Assembly (NCBI GenBank): GCA_016871315.1
Contig: VFZE01000001.1
Span: forward strand, 186,001 to 250,000
DNA from: Acidimicrobiia bacterium
GTDB taxonomy: Bacteria; Acidobacteriota; Terriglobia; Bryobacterales; Bryobacteraceae
Direction of reading: 5' to 3'
Length of the DNA stretch: 64,000 nt
Below the pieces are notes generated by a model, which was not told the DNA's origin, made no database searches, and worked only from the letters and a program-made list of their open reading frames with translations. The position numbers were made by a program, and so were the translations under genes. Shown here in pieces: positions 43,627-52,076 of this stretch; the stretch's first letter is position 1; the number at the start of each line of letters is the position of its first letter.

Positions 43627-45011
43627 CGCGTGCTCCGGACGCCGATAAGCTCCTCCGGTCCAAGCCTGGAAAGAGTGAACCGGTATTTACCCGAGGCGGT
43701 CTTCGGGATTTGCTGGTGAATTTCGATCGCCAGGCGGGGGGAGTCTCCGATCATTTTGCGAATCTCCTGGCTGAGGCGCTCCCCCAGCTCAGCCGAATAG
43801 CCCACCGAGGGAACGATGCGGAGGGTGAAGGACTCGCGCGAGGTCTGTTCAAACTGAAACTGCTCAATGCCGTCACGGCCGTAAAAAAGGTGGGTGAAGT
43901 ATTCGCCATGGACGACGCGCCCGTCAGGCATCAGGAAGTTGTCCGACATGCGACCGACGATCTCGCGGAGCCGCCAGAAAACGCGGCCGCAGGCGCATTT
44001 CTTGCGGGTGAGGATGCCCAAGTCTCCGATGCGGTATCGCAGGAAAGGCATGGCTTGATTGGCCAGCGCGGTCACGGCGATCTCCCCCGGCTCCCCTTCG
44101 ACCGTGCGTCCGGTGACCGCATTGATGGTCTCGACGATATAGCCGGGCATCTGAATGTGCATGCCGTCGTGCTGTTTGCATTCAGAGGCCATTGCCGACA
44201 CCTCGCGGCTTCCGTAGCGATCGAAGACAGCAGAGGGGAATACGTGACTGATCTCATCGCGCATGCGCGGGAACAGCTTCTCGGCAGAGGTGATGATGGA
44301 GACGCGAGGGTAGGAGGGCTCGATGCCGCGGCTGCGTAGAAACTTGGCGAGAAGGTAGATGGAACCGGCGTAGGCCTGGATCAGATCCGGCTGGAAGGCC
44401 TCCATCTGGCGATGGTAGTAGTCCATGCGCTCCGGCCCCATATCGAAGGTGTCGTAGTAACGCTGGTTGAGCAGCCATAGCTTCGTTTTCCCCTTCCAGC
44501 CTTCGATTTGCCTCTTATCCTGCGGAGCGCCCCAAAGCTTGGCAACGCGCGCCCCGGTAAACAGGCCGGCAAGCTCATTGCACATGCGCGTGGAAACGCT
44601 CATTTGTACCTTGTAGGAGTAATCCTGATAGAAGCGGACCGGGACCCCCGTGGAGCCTCCGCTGTAGTTCTCATAGACGTGCCTTGCGTCCGGAACGAGC
44701 AGCTCAAACTCCCGTTCGCGGAGGGTGGTCTTTGTGAGAAAAGGAAACTGGCGCAGATCATCGAAAGTGAACGATTCCGGCAATTTGGCGAAGCCGTCAA
44801 TCAGACGGCGGTAGTAGGAGCTGCCTCGCGCCACCGACAAAAGCCGGCGCAGACGGGCAAGCTGGTAAGCCTGGACCTCGTCCTCGGAGGCCTGCTCCAG
44901 CCGCTTCTGCTCGGCGTAGGTTCTGGCAATGTCACGCCGGTAGGTATTCAAATGATTCACGACGAACCGTTTGACCGGGTTCCGAGTAAGGAAATCCGCG
45001 AATCTGCTCAT
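43623..45011 (-). CDS. CapK/PaaK-like adenylate-forming ligase
   Basis: Member of the phenylacetate-CoA ligase/coenzyme F390 synthetase group (462 residues). It activates a carboxylate with ATP and passes it to CoA or another acceptor. ENYSGGSTGVPVRFYQD matches the P-loop, YGSREVSAMASECKQHD the hinge region, and RYRIGDLGILTRKKCACGR the C-terminal Asp motif with a CxCG knuckle. An N-terminal ~70 residues of helix precede the domain. In capsule loci (CapK) such enzymes are thought to prepare acyl groups for sugar modification. The start is ATG 45011, with ATGA overlap to the deacetylase; the longer frame has a Ser/Gly-rich tail. Confidence 0.85.
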   Translation of the reverse strand: MSRFADFLTRNPVKRFVVNHLNTYRRDIARTYAEQKRLEQASEDEVQAYQLARLRRLLSVARGSSYYRRLIDGFAKLPESFTFDDLRQFPFLTKTTLREREFELLVPDARHVYENYSGGSTGVPVRFYQDYSYKVQMSVSTRMCNELAGLFTGARVAKLWGAPQDKRQIEGWKGKTKLWLLNQRYYDTFDMGPERMDYYHRQMEAFQPDLIQAYAGSIYLLAKFLRSRGIEPSYPRVSIITSAEKLFPRMRDEISHVFPSAVFDRYGSREVSAMASECKQHDGMHIQMPGYIVETINAVTGRTVEGEPGEIAVTALANQAMPFLRYRIGDLGILTRKKCACGRVFWRLREIVGRMSDNFLMPDGRVVHGEYFTHLFYGRDGIEQFQFEQTSRESFTLRIVPSVGYSAELGERLSQEIRKMIGDSPRLAIEIHQQIPKTASGKYRFTLSRLGPEELIGVRSTR

Positions 45012-45862
45012 ACAGCCTGAGGATGAAGGGCCATCCCCGCCTCCTGACGATGAAGGAAAAGGTCCTGGCAATGTGTGAAAGTGCAGCCGGCCGCGGAGGC
45101 CGTTTCCAGCAACCGGTCCAGAATGGATCTCACCCCCGCGTTGATCTCCCAGTAGTGAACGGCGACAACAAAGTCGGTTTCCAGCTTCCGGCAGAGCTGG
45201 AACCGCTTCTCGGCCATCTCCCAGCTCGTGGCGCGGGTCAACGAGAAGGAGGGCAAGAGCTTCACTCCGCCCAATTGCTCGACTCCGGGCGATGGCGCGC
45301 CGTAGCGAAGCTGATGGTAAAGACGGCGAAGAAAAGCTTCCAGACTCCCCCGGTCAAGGCGAAGCCCGTGCCAGCGGCGCAGGGACAACGTGGTCAGCAC
45401 ATGGGGGAAGCTGGGCTGAATCGCCTCCAGTCCTGCGCGGGAGATGGCGTTGCCCGGAGGGACGAAGGTGTTGACGCGGGTTTGCAGCACCTGCTGCAGG
45501 TGGTCTTTTGCTTGCTGTGTCTCCAACGCCAGCCGTTCCCGGGACTTCCATACGTATTCCTGAATGAGCCGCCGTTTCGAGACCCGCTTATACTCGTGTG
45601 TGGAGCCGTGGCACATCACCGAGATAGAGCCGGTTTCGAGATGTTCGCGAAGCCACTGGACAAGCCCGGTGTTATTGGCAAGCGGCTCGGGCGTGCTGCC
45701 CTGGTAAAAGCGCTCTAGATTTCCGAGGTGAAAGGCCTGGAGCGCGAAGGGCGTGATCGCCAACGACACCGGCGCATAGGGCAGGACGCGACCCCATACA
45801 CGCTCCAGTTCCTCGGGCTTGGTGAAATAGCAGGTGTCGTCGTCACGAATTGCGAACCGCAT
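45008..45862 (-). CDS. NodB-like polysaccharide deacetylase
   Basis: Predicted carbohydrate N- or O-deacetylase of 284 residues with a NodB-type barrel. Metal and catalytic motifs RDDDTCYF (6-13) and CHGSTHEY (84-91, the HxxxH metal pair) are clear; a His/Trp block HYWEIN near residue 235 gives the motif-4 region. No signal peptide, so it probably works on the lipid-linked or nucleotide-bound sugar inside the cell. It is coupled to the CapK-like gene by ATGA overlap and is 10 bases after the GT4 gene. Confidence 0.82.
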   Translation of the reverse strand: MRFAIRDDDTCYFTKPEELERVWGRVLPYAPVSLAITPFALQAFHLGNLERFYQGSTPEPLANNTGLVQWLREHLETGSISVMCHGSTHEYKRVSKRRLIQEYVWKSRERLALETQQAKDHLQQVLQTRVNTFVPPGNAISRAGLEAIQPSFPHVLTTLSLRRWHGLRLDRGSLEAFLRRLYHQLRYGAPSPGVEQLGGVKLLPSFSLTRATSWEMAEKRFQLCRKLETDFVVAVHYWEINAGVRSILDRLLETASAAGCTFTHCQDLFLHRQEAGMALHPQAV

Positions 45863-45872
45863 GGTGTTTTCC

Positions 45873-47078
45873 TCATGCCGCCTTTGCGCGCGGGGTAGTG
45901 TTTCTGAACTCCTCGTAAATGTCCTTTAACAAGCCGGCCTGCCGGCGGGCCGAAAAGAGCGCCTCGCAGCGTGCACGCCCTCTGTCGCCCATGCTCAACC
46001 TTGTTTCCTTGTTTCGTGCAAGGGCGGCTAGAAGGCCAGCGAGGGAGTTAACACCGCCGGGCGCGAAACAATGCCCGGTGACACCTACCTCGATCGCTTC
46101 CCGGATTCCTCCCACCGTGCTGCCCAGCACGGGCTTTCCGTACGACATCGCCTCGATGACCGATCTCGGGAAAGCATCAGGCCCTGAGGATGGTTGCACG
46201 CAAAGGTCCATTGCGCTCCAGACAGGCGCCATGTCCGCCTGATGAGGAATCAGATGCACAGCTTGATCCAGCCATGCGCCGGTAATGATCCCTTTCAGCC
46301 GTTCCCGATCAGGACCGTCCCCTGCAATCAACAGTTGCACGCCCTCCCGGGCCAGCGCCGCTTGCTGGAAGGCAGCCAGGAGGGAATCGAGACCCTTGTC
46401 CCGGTCTAGCCGGCCGGCGTAGCCAATGACCGTGGCCTCAGCCGGGATACCATGTTGGATTCGAAATTGGTTTCCAAGCTGGAGGCTGTGTTCCAAATCG
46501 GGCAATTCGACGGCGTTATACAAAACGATTACATTTGAGCGCCCGGGAAACTGATCTGCAACCGCCTGTGAAACGGCAATGACGCGGGAGGCGCCATAAG
46601 AGGCCAGCCGGTACAACACGTTGTGCAAGATGGTGGCAGGATGGATCTCGCGTACGTGCCAGAGGACAGGGATTCCGCGTCTGTGCCCGGCTTTCAGAGC
46701 AAGCCAAAGCATTTTGAGGTTGTTCGCATGGATGATATCCACCGGGTAACGGTCAAGGAGTCTGGAAAGGCGTTCGGCGGCCTCCCAGGAATCGGCCACT
46801 GCCGAAGACAAGCTCCACAAACCCGCCTCATGGCGGCTTAATGATCGAAACTTTTCACCCAAATCCAGGCTCAGGATCGGGATGGTCGGATCGGTAATGA
46901 TTTGGCGGAGACGTTCCTCGCGCGGGCATGCGACCAGCGGGTCAAACCGAGAGCGGTCGAGGTTGCGGAGCAACAGAGCGAGGCTCTGCTGGCCGCCACC
47001 GAGGCCGATGTTGTTGGTGTAGTCGAGGTAGAGGATACGGAGCCGCGCATCGGATCGATTTGCCTCAGGCGTTCTCAT
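45873..47078 (-). CDS. GT4-family glycosyltransferase
   Basis: GT-B glycosyltransferase of 401 residues. N-terminal domain begins RLRILYLDYTNNIGLGGGQQ (glycine loop), and IIHANNLKMLWLAL follows. Donor domain: ATVIGYAGRLDRDKGLDSLL, LLIAGDGPDRERLK and the E-x7-E motif in DAFPRSVIEAMSYGKPVLGS (the first Glu is replaced by Asp/Ala context, DAFPRSVIE). The start is ATG 47078, which overlaps the previous GT4 gene by 14 bases; an extended frame upstream is an Arg/Cys-rich shadow. Confidence 0.88.
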   Translation of the reverse strand: MRTPEANRSDARLRILYLDYTNNIGLGGGQQSLALLLRNLDRSRFDPLVACPREERLRQIITDPTIPILSLDLGEKFRSLSRHEAGLWSLSSAVADSWEAAERLSRLLDRYPVDIIHANNLKMLWLALKAGHRRGIPVLWHVREIHPATILHNVLYRLASYGASRVIAVSQAVADQFPGRSNVIVLYNAVELPDLEHSLQLGNQFRIQHGIPAEATVIGYAGRLDRDKGLDSLLAAFQQAALAREGVQLLIAGDGPDRERLKGIITGAWLDQAVHLIPHQADMAPVWSAMDLCVQPSSGPDAFPRSVIEAMSYGKPVLGSTVGGIREAIEVGVTGHCFAPGGVNSLAGLLAALARNKETRLSMGDRGRARCEALFSARRQAGLLKDIYEEFRNTTPRAKAA

Positions 47079-48186
47079 ATACCGGCTCCATTCCCTTTTC
47101 CGACAGAAGCTGTCCGTAGACTTCCAGCGTCTGGGCGGCCATTGCCTGAACTGTGTAGTGGGAAGCCCCTTCCCGGGCTCTCCGGCGCATCGTTTGAAAC
47201 AGCAGCGGGTAACGGCTCCAGTGGAGCAAGGCTGCCGGCATTTGTTCCGGGGGCGCCACAAGGCCGGTTGGAACCTTGCTGAGAATTACGCGGTTGTCGC
47301 CAGCATCGGTGACCAGCGGGACGCAGCCGGCCTGCATCGCCTCCAGAAGCGAGTTCGACATACCTTCCCTCTCCGAGCACAGAAGGAATACATCCGAGGC
47401 AGCCAGCAGAGGACCTACATCGGCCAGTTCACCGAGAAAACGGACGCGTTCCCCCAGGTTCCGTTCGGCGGCTAGTGCTTCGAGGGCCGGACGTTGCGCT
47501 CCATCGCCTGCGATCAAGAAAACGGCCTGCGGGACTATGGGGGCGACAGCAGAGGCGATCCGCAGTATCCGGTCCACCCGCTTTTGAGCCACCAGGCGGC
47601 TCGCCGTGGAGATAAGGAAGGCGTCCTCGGCGATGTTCAATTCCCTTCGAGTGCGGCTGATTTCCGCGGGGGTGGCGATGGGGCGGAAGGGAATGCCATT
47701 TGGCACGACGTGGACCTTGTGGCCTTCAACACCGGAGGCCTTGGTGTTGGCCGCGCCGGCATGGGAGTTGGCGATCACGGCGTCCCAAAGGGGCGCAACC
47801 AGTCTTTCCAGGAATCTGTAGTGGGCCGGTTTCCAGCTATCGACATTGCGAACGGAGGCGATCACGGCACCATTCCATCCAGGAACCAGGTGCGCGGCCA
47901 ACGCACCGGCAATGTTCACCGACGGCAACCAGCACTGCACGATATCCGGCATGGCCTGCTTGATTGCATTCCGAATGCCGCCGATCACGCGCCGGTTCCC
48001 GACGCGGCCATGCCCGGCTACGACCACCTCGGCGCCCGCCTTACGCAAGGGCTCTTCCCAGCAGCCCCCGGAAGCCAGAGCCAACACGTGATGGCTGACG
48101 CGGCCCTGCGTTTCACGGCAAAGCAGCCAAAGCTGCTTTTCCGCACCACCGGATCCCAAGCTTGCCACAAGGTGGAGGATTTTCAT
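47065..48186 (-). CDS. GT4-family glycosyltransferase
   Basis: GT-B glycosyltransferase of 373 residues. It starts KILHLVASLGSGGAEKQLWL (glycine loop of GT4) and includes DIVQCWLPSVNIAGALAA and VIANSHAGAANTKASG. The donor domain has LISTASRLVAQKRVDRIL, FLIAGDGAQRPALEAL and E-x7-E as EREGMSNSLLEAMQAG. It starts at ATG 48186, 12 bases after the Wzc gene, and is probably the first sugar-adding step after the initiating transferase, though order cannot be told from position. Confidence 0.9.
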   Translation of the reverse strand: MKILHLVASLGSGGAEKQLWLLCRETQGRVSHHVLALASGGCWEEPLRKAGAEVVVAGHGRVGNRRVIGGIRNAIKQAMPDIVQCWLPSVNIAGALAAHLVPGWNGAVIASVRNVDSWKPAHYRFLERLVAPLWDAVIANSHAGAANTKASGVEGHKVHVVPNGIPFRPIATPAEISRTRRELNIAEDAFLISTASRLVAQKRVDRILRIASAVAPIVPQAVFLIAGDGAQRPALEALAAERNLGERVRFLGELADVGPLLAASDVFLLCSEREGMSNSLLEAMQAGCVPLVTDAGDNRVILSKVPTGLVAPPEQMPAALLHWSRYPLLFQTMRRRAREGASHYTVQAMAAQTLEVYGQLLSEKGMEPVYENA

Positions 48187-48198
48187 CGCCGGAGGCGC

Positions 48199-50421
48199 CT
48201 ACCCTTTTCCGTTCGCGGCGTAGTACTTGCTGTAGTGACCGTAGTAGTAGTAGCTGTCGCTCATCTCCTTGTGCACTTCGTTGAGAACGACGCCGAGCAC
48301 GTTGGCGCGGAGACGCCGCAGTGTCGTCAACACGCTGCCGACAGCTTTACGGCTGGTTTGCCCAGCGCGGGTAACCACAACGACGCCATCCACGATGGTT
48401 GCCATTTGGAGGGGTTCAGCGAAGCCAAGCAGAGGCGGAGCGTCCAGAACGACCAAGTCGTACTCCTGCGTTGCCTCCGTGAGGACCTCTTCCAGACCGC
48501 GCCCAATCAAGTCCGAAGCCCGCCTGGAGGGCGGCCCGGCAGGAAGGATGTGGAGATCCGGAACCAATTCCGGGGAAACCAGCAATTCGCGCCAGGCACA
48601 TTCGGCGGTGAGGACATTGGACAAACCGCGGTTGGCCGGAATGTTGAAGCGGCGGTGGACGCTCGGCCGGCGCAGGTCACCGTCGATCAACAGAGTGCGG
48701 CGCCCCTGTTCGGCATGGGTCAGCGCCAGGTGTGCGGCAGTCGTGGACTTGCCTTCGCTGGGAGAGGCGCTGGTCACCAAAAGCGACCGCATGCGGCGAT
48801 CGACATCGGAGAGAAGGATGGAGTTGCGCAGAGTCCGTACGGCCTCCTCGAAGCCGGAGACGGCCTGCTCTCCCGAGCCGCCGGCACGCACAAGCGCTTT
48901 TCCGCTGGCACTGTTAATCGCGGGCCCTAGCTTACCGCGCCAGGACTTCACCGAGGGGAGGCTGCCAATCACCTCCGTGTTCAAAGAGCGAGCCACTTGT
49001 TCGGGGTCGCGGACGGTGGTGTCCAGAACATCGCCGACGAGGGCTGCGCCGAATGCCACCAGAGTGGCGATCACCAGCGCAAGCAGCACGTTGAGCTTAA
49101 TGTTCGGCAGCACGGGAAGAATCGCCGGCCGGGCCTGATCGGCAAGCCGGATGGAGCTATTCTGGAAGCCGGCGTTGATGCCCGCTTCCTTAATCTTGCG
49201 GACCAGTTCCTCGTATAGTTTCTTGTCTGCTTCGGCCTCCCGCTTCAGAGCCTGGTATTCGTAAGAGCGCGAGTTCAGACGGTCAAACTCGCTTTTGGTC
49301 TCCGCAAGGGTCTTCTGCAGCATCGCCTCACGGCTGACGGCCTGCTGATGCTCGATCTCGACGCGGCCCATGATGTTCCGCCGCGTGCTATCGAGCGAAC
49401 TCTGAAGAGCGGCCACTTGCGCCGCAGCCTTGCGATATTCCGGGTGATTGGCGCCGAAATGGGCCTTCACCTGGGCGAAGTTCTCGGTGGCTTCGTTCAA
49501 CCGTTCGCTGAGCTTGCGCAAATCCTCACCTTGCTGGGAGGCCTGCGCCGCCTCTAGTGTTCCCGACTGCACGGAGTTGCGAACCGACTCCCGCCGAACC
49601 CGCTCTGCCTGCGCGTTGGTATATTCGGTGTTCAGCTGCAAAAGGCGTGCTGAAAGAATGTTGGTCTTTTCTTCAGGATTGATCACGTTCAATTCGCGCT
49701 CAAACTGCGTCAGAGCCATCGAGGAACGCTCCATCTTGGCGCGCAGTTCCTCCAGCTGTTTCTCCATGAAATTGGAAAGACTGGTGGAGGATCGGATGCG
49801 GATGTTGTAGGTATGTTCCAGATAGGAATTGGCAATGGCATTGGCCGCATCGGCGGCAAGCTGCGGGTCGGTGGAGCGATAGTTGATCATCAGCAAATAG
49901 GTGTTCGGTGGCCTGGCAACCTTGAGGTTCTTCAGGAGCACGGGAGCGTCTTCAGGCCGGGTGCCGGATTTCTGCTCGCGCCACGCTTTCAGATTCTCCT
50001 CGTTCTGGCCTTCCCGCTCCAGAAGTTTGTACTTTTCTGCCACCGGACGCAGGACCGAATCGGACTGAATCAAGCGTATCTGCGTGGCGAGAAACTGGTC
50101 GGAATCGTTCACCGAACTGCGAACGGCTTCCTGGCCGATCACCCCCTGCGGCGTCTGGCGGTCGACGTCCACCGTCGCGGTTGACTCGAACACGGGAGTG
50201 ATTCGCGAACTGACAAAGTAAGTGGCGGCCGCACAGGCCACCACAAAAGCCAGCATTTTCCAGCGGTGCCGCTTGAACACCCACACATAGTGAGACAGCG
50301 GCATCGATGGCGCTTCCGGCTCTATCTCAGCAAAGGGAAATGGGCCAAGGCCCTGTTGAGCCGGCATGCGCGCCGGTTCCGGTATGATGGCTAAGCTTCG
50401 TTCTTGAGGATCTTGTTGCAT
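48199..50421 (-). CDS. Wzc-like polysaccharide co-polymerase and BY-kinase
   Basis: Controls chain length and export in a Wzy-dependent pathway. 740 residues: an N-terminal cytosolic stretch, helix 1 (about 54-72), a periplasmic domain with long coiled coils (200-415, KQLEELRAKMERSSMALTQF and others), helix 2 (443-463), then the bacterial tyrosine kinase. Walker A is SASPSEGKSTT (551-561), Walker A' LLIDGDLRRPS (577-587) and Walker B LVVLDAPPLLG (656-666). A tail with six Tyr in SDSYYYYGHYSKYY (721-734) is the autophosphorylation cluster. Kinase and Wzz are in one chain as in Proteobacteria. It starts at ATG 50421, 15 bases after the Wza-like gene. Confidence 0.94.
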   Translation of the reverse strand: MQQDPQERSLAIIPEPARMPAQQGLGPFPFAEIEPEAPSMPLSHYVWVFKRHRWKMLAFVVACAAATYFVSSRITPVFESTATVDVDRQTPQGVIGQEAVRSSVNDSDQFLATQIRLIQSDSVLRPVAEKYKLLEREGQNEENLKAWREQKSGTRPEDAPVLLKNLKVARPPNTYLLMINYRSTDPQLAADAANAIANSYLEHTYNIRIRSSTSLSNFMEKQLEELRAKMERSSMALTQFERELNVINPEEKTNILSARLLQLNTEYTNAQAERVRRESVRNSVQSGTLEAAQASQQGEDLRKLSERLNEATENFAQVKAHFGANHPEYRKAAAQVAALQSSLDSTRRNIMGRVEIEHQQAVSREAMLQKTLAETKSEFDRLNSRSYEYQALKREAEADKKLYEELVRKIKEAGINAGFQNSSIRLADQARPAILPVLPNIKLNVLLALVIATLVAFGAALVGDVLDTTVRDPEQVARSLNTEVIGSLPSVKSWRGKLGPAINSASGKALVRAGGSGEQAVSGFEEAVRTLRNSILLSDVDRRMRSLLVTSASPSEGKSTTAAHLALTHAEQGRRTLLIDGDLRRPSVHRRFNIPANRGLSNVLTAECAWRELLVSPELVPDLHILPAGPPSRRASDLIGRGLEEVLTEATQEYDLVVLDAPPLLGFAEPLQMATIVDGVVVVTRAGQTSRKAVGSVLTTLRRLRANVLGVVLNEVHKEMSDSYYYYGHYSKYYAANGKG

Positions 50422-50436
50422 GGGCCCTGAAGTCTC

Positions 50437-51402
50437 CTACCGGCTGGCTCCCCAGATCAGCACACCGCTGGCTGTCGCACTTCCAAAAGTGATGATCTTT
50501 TCCAGCGCCGTCAGGCCAGCTCTGCGGCCGCGGTTGTCGGGGATATAAAGGATGTCGTTGGCAAGTAGAGGTATGTCTGGCGATTTTCGGTCCATGATTT
50601 TCCTGAGTTCTATAGGAATTTCGTTCTTTGTTCCGGTACCGTCCTCGCGGCGATAAATGTAGGCCATCTTGTTGGCGAAGGGCGCCAGGCCCTCGGCCAG
50701 GGCGAGCATTTTCAGCACAGTGGTGTCGGAGGCATCGTGCACGGGGTAAGAACCAGGCTTTTTCACGTTACCGACAACGAAGACTTTGCCGGCCTCTGGA
50801 ATCCTGATCTCTTCGCCCCCGTACAGCCGCAGATTCAGCTCCGGATCTGCGGCGTCGATGAGGCCGCGCACAGGAATCCGTTGCACCAAGGAAACCGGCG
50901 AGCCGTCCGGTCCGGGCTGACGCCGAGTAACCAGGATTTCCGGACCTGCATCCTGATGGAGTCCCTCGGCCCTGGTGATTGCGTCGAGCAACGTCATCGG
51001 CCCAACCGCCTGGAAAGTAGTCGGCCTGCGCACTGCTCCGGCAACGCTGATGGGCCGGCTGTGGTACTCAACAATGTTCACCGTGACCACCGGATCCACT
51101 AGAATCTGTTCACTGCGCAGCGCCTCGGTAACCTCTCTTTCCAGTTCCGACGGCAGCAATCCTTCGGCCCGGAGAGTCTGCTTCACCATCGGCAGCCGAA
51201 TCCTTCCTTCCGAGCTCACGCGCACGGTGCGGGTCAATTCCGGCGCCTGATAAACGCTCAGGGAGATCAGATCATTGGGTCCAATCTTCTGGAGCGGCAG
51301 ATTCCCACCCGGCGTCAGTTCCGAGCCTGGCTGAGCCGCCAACATGCCGCAAATCAATTGCAAAACAGCACATCTCAACACTTCCTGCTCCATCCTCCTC
51401 AT
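50437..51402 (-). CDS. Wza-like outer-membrane polysaccharide export protein (SLBB domains)
   Basis: Builds the periplasm-to-surface export channel. 321 residues: a signal segment (about 8-24, LRCAVLQLICGMLAAQPG), the PES/poly-export domain (40-115, LQKIGPNDLISLSVYQAPEL), then two SLBB folds (117-205 with PISVAGAVRRPTTFQ, and 212-275 with KVFVVGNVKKPGSYPVHDAS), and a final hydrophobic helix (about 300-316, KIITFGSATASGVLIWG). No typical lipobox is visible, which differs from Wza. ATG at 51402 or the second ATG three codons later. It is 105 bases downstream of the RHH gene. Confidence 0.88.
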   Translation of the reverse strand: MRRMEQEVLRCAVLQLICGMLAAQPGSELTPGGNLPLQKIGPNDLISLSVYQAPELTRTVRVSSEGRIRLPMVKQTLRAEGLLPSELEREVTEALRSEQILVDPVVTVNIVEYHSRPISVAGAVRRPTTFQAVGPMTLLDAITRAEGLHQDAGPEILVTRRQPGPDGSPVSLVQRIPVRGLIDAADPELNLRLYGGEEIRIPEAGKVFVVGNVKKPGSYPVHDASDTTVLKMLALAEGLAPFANKMAYIYRREDGTGTKNEIPIELRKIMDRKSPDIPLLANDILYIPDNRGRRAGLTALEKIITFGSATASGVLIWGASR

Positions 51403-51507
51403 CCTTTGAACGCACCCCGGACGTGGCGCTGCCTGGCAGCGCCGTGAATATCTGTGAAACTGTCTGGTTTGCGGAGGCGTATCCGGTTGCCTGCCTCCGC
51501 CTCTGAA

Positions 51508-51837
51508 CTACAGCGTAGTGGCCGATTGGCTCAGTTCGCGGGTCACGAAATCTACCGATTCCGGCGTGGCGCCGGTTTCCATGGTTGCTCCCAGTAGCCG
51601 GATCAGCTGATCCACGCGCGTTTCCAGGTTGCTCACCTTCTGATCCAGGCCAGTCAGACGCAGATTGCTGCCGTTTTGCCTGGCATCTCCTGCTTCAATA
51701 CGGTTGAGCACAGAGCTCCGCGCGAAATCGGATACGCTGCGCGCTCCGAACTGCTCGCAAGATGACTTCAACTTTTCGAACTCATCCTCGCTCAGCCGGA
51801 AATTGACAAGTCGGTTTCTGGGTCGTAGAACGCTCAT
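51508..51837 (-). CDS. Ribbon-helix-helix-like DNA-binding protein at the head of the polysaccharide locus
   Basis: 109-residue protein. The first 50 residues (NRLVNFRLSEDEFEKLKSSC then GARSVSDFARSSVLNRIEAG) look like the beta strand-helix-helix of plasmid MobC/CopG-type RHH proteins. A helix with heptad spacing follows (LDQKVSNLETRVDQLIRLLG), a likely tetramerisation coil. It begins at ATG 51837 with GAGGG 7 bases upstream; the longer frame to 51891 has no site. First in the minus-strand polysaccharide run, so it is a candidate regulator. A dyad at 51899-51923 lies 60 bases upstream. Confidence 0.7.
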   Translation of the reverse strand: MSVLRPRNRLVNFRLSEDEFEKLKSSCEQFGARSVSDFARSSVLNRIEAGDARQNGSNLRLTGLDQKVSNLETRVDQLIRLLGATMETGATPESVDFVTRELSQSATTL

Positions 51838-51898
51838 ATTGTGCCCTCGTATTTTTACCGCAGACTGGCGAATGACTCTGACGGATAACAACGGGTGT

Positions 51899-51923
51899 CT
51901 CGCGGCTTCTCGCGCCCCGCGAG
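51899..51923. promoter_or_regulatory. Inverted repeat upstream of the RHH gene
   Basis: CTCGCGG (51899-51905), 11-base spacer, CCGCGAG (51917-51923). It is 62 bases upstream of the RHH start codon on the transcribed side of its promoter region, so it may be the regulator's own operator or a leader hairpin. The 239-base gap (51838-52076) shows no other gene. Confidence 0.4.
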
Positions 51924-52076
51924 TCCCAACTGCTTCCTCTCACCTAACACACCATCGGCGGGTTTTACGCTTCAAAACAGGAAAACAGAAGTTTTCTTTT
52001 CAAAGCTGCTTTCAGGTAGTGTACGGCTTCAACTCTTCTTCTCTACCCAGCCGTTCCATCCGCTCCATGAGCATAC

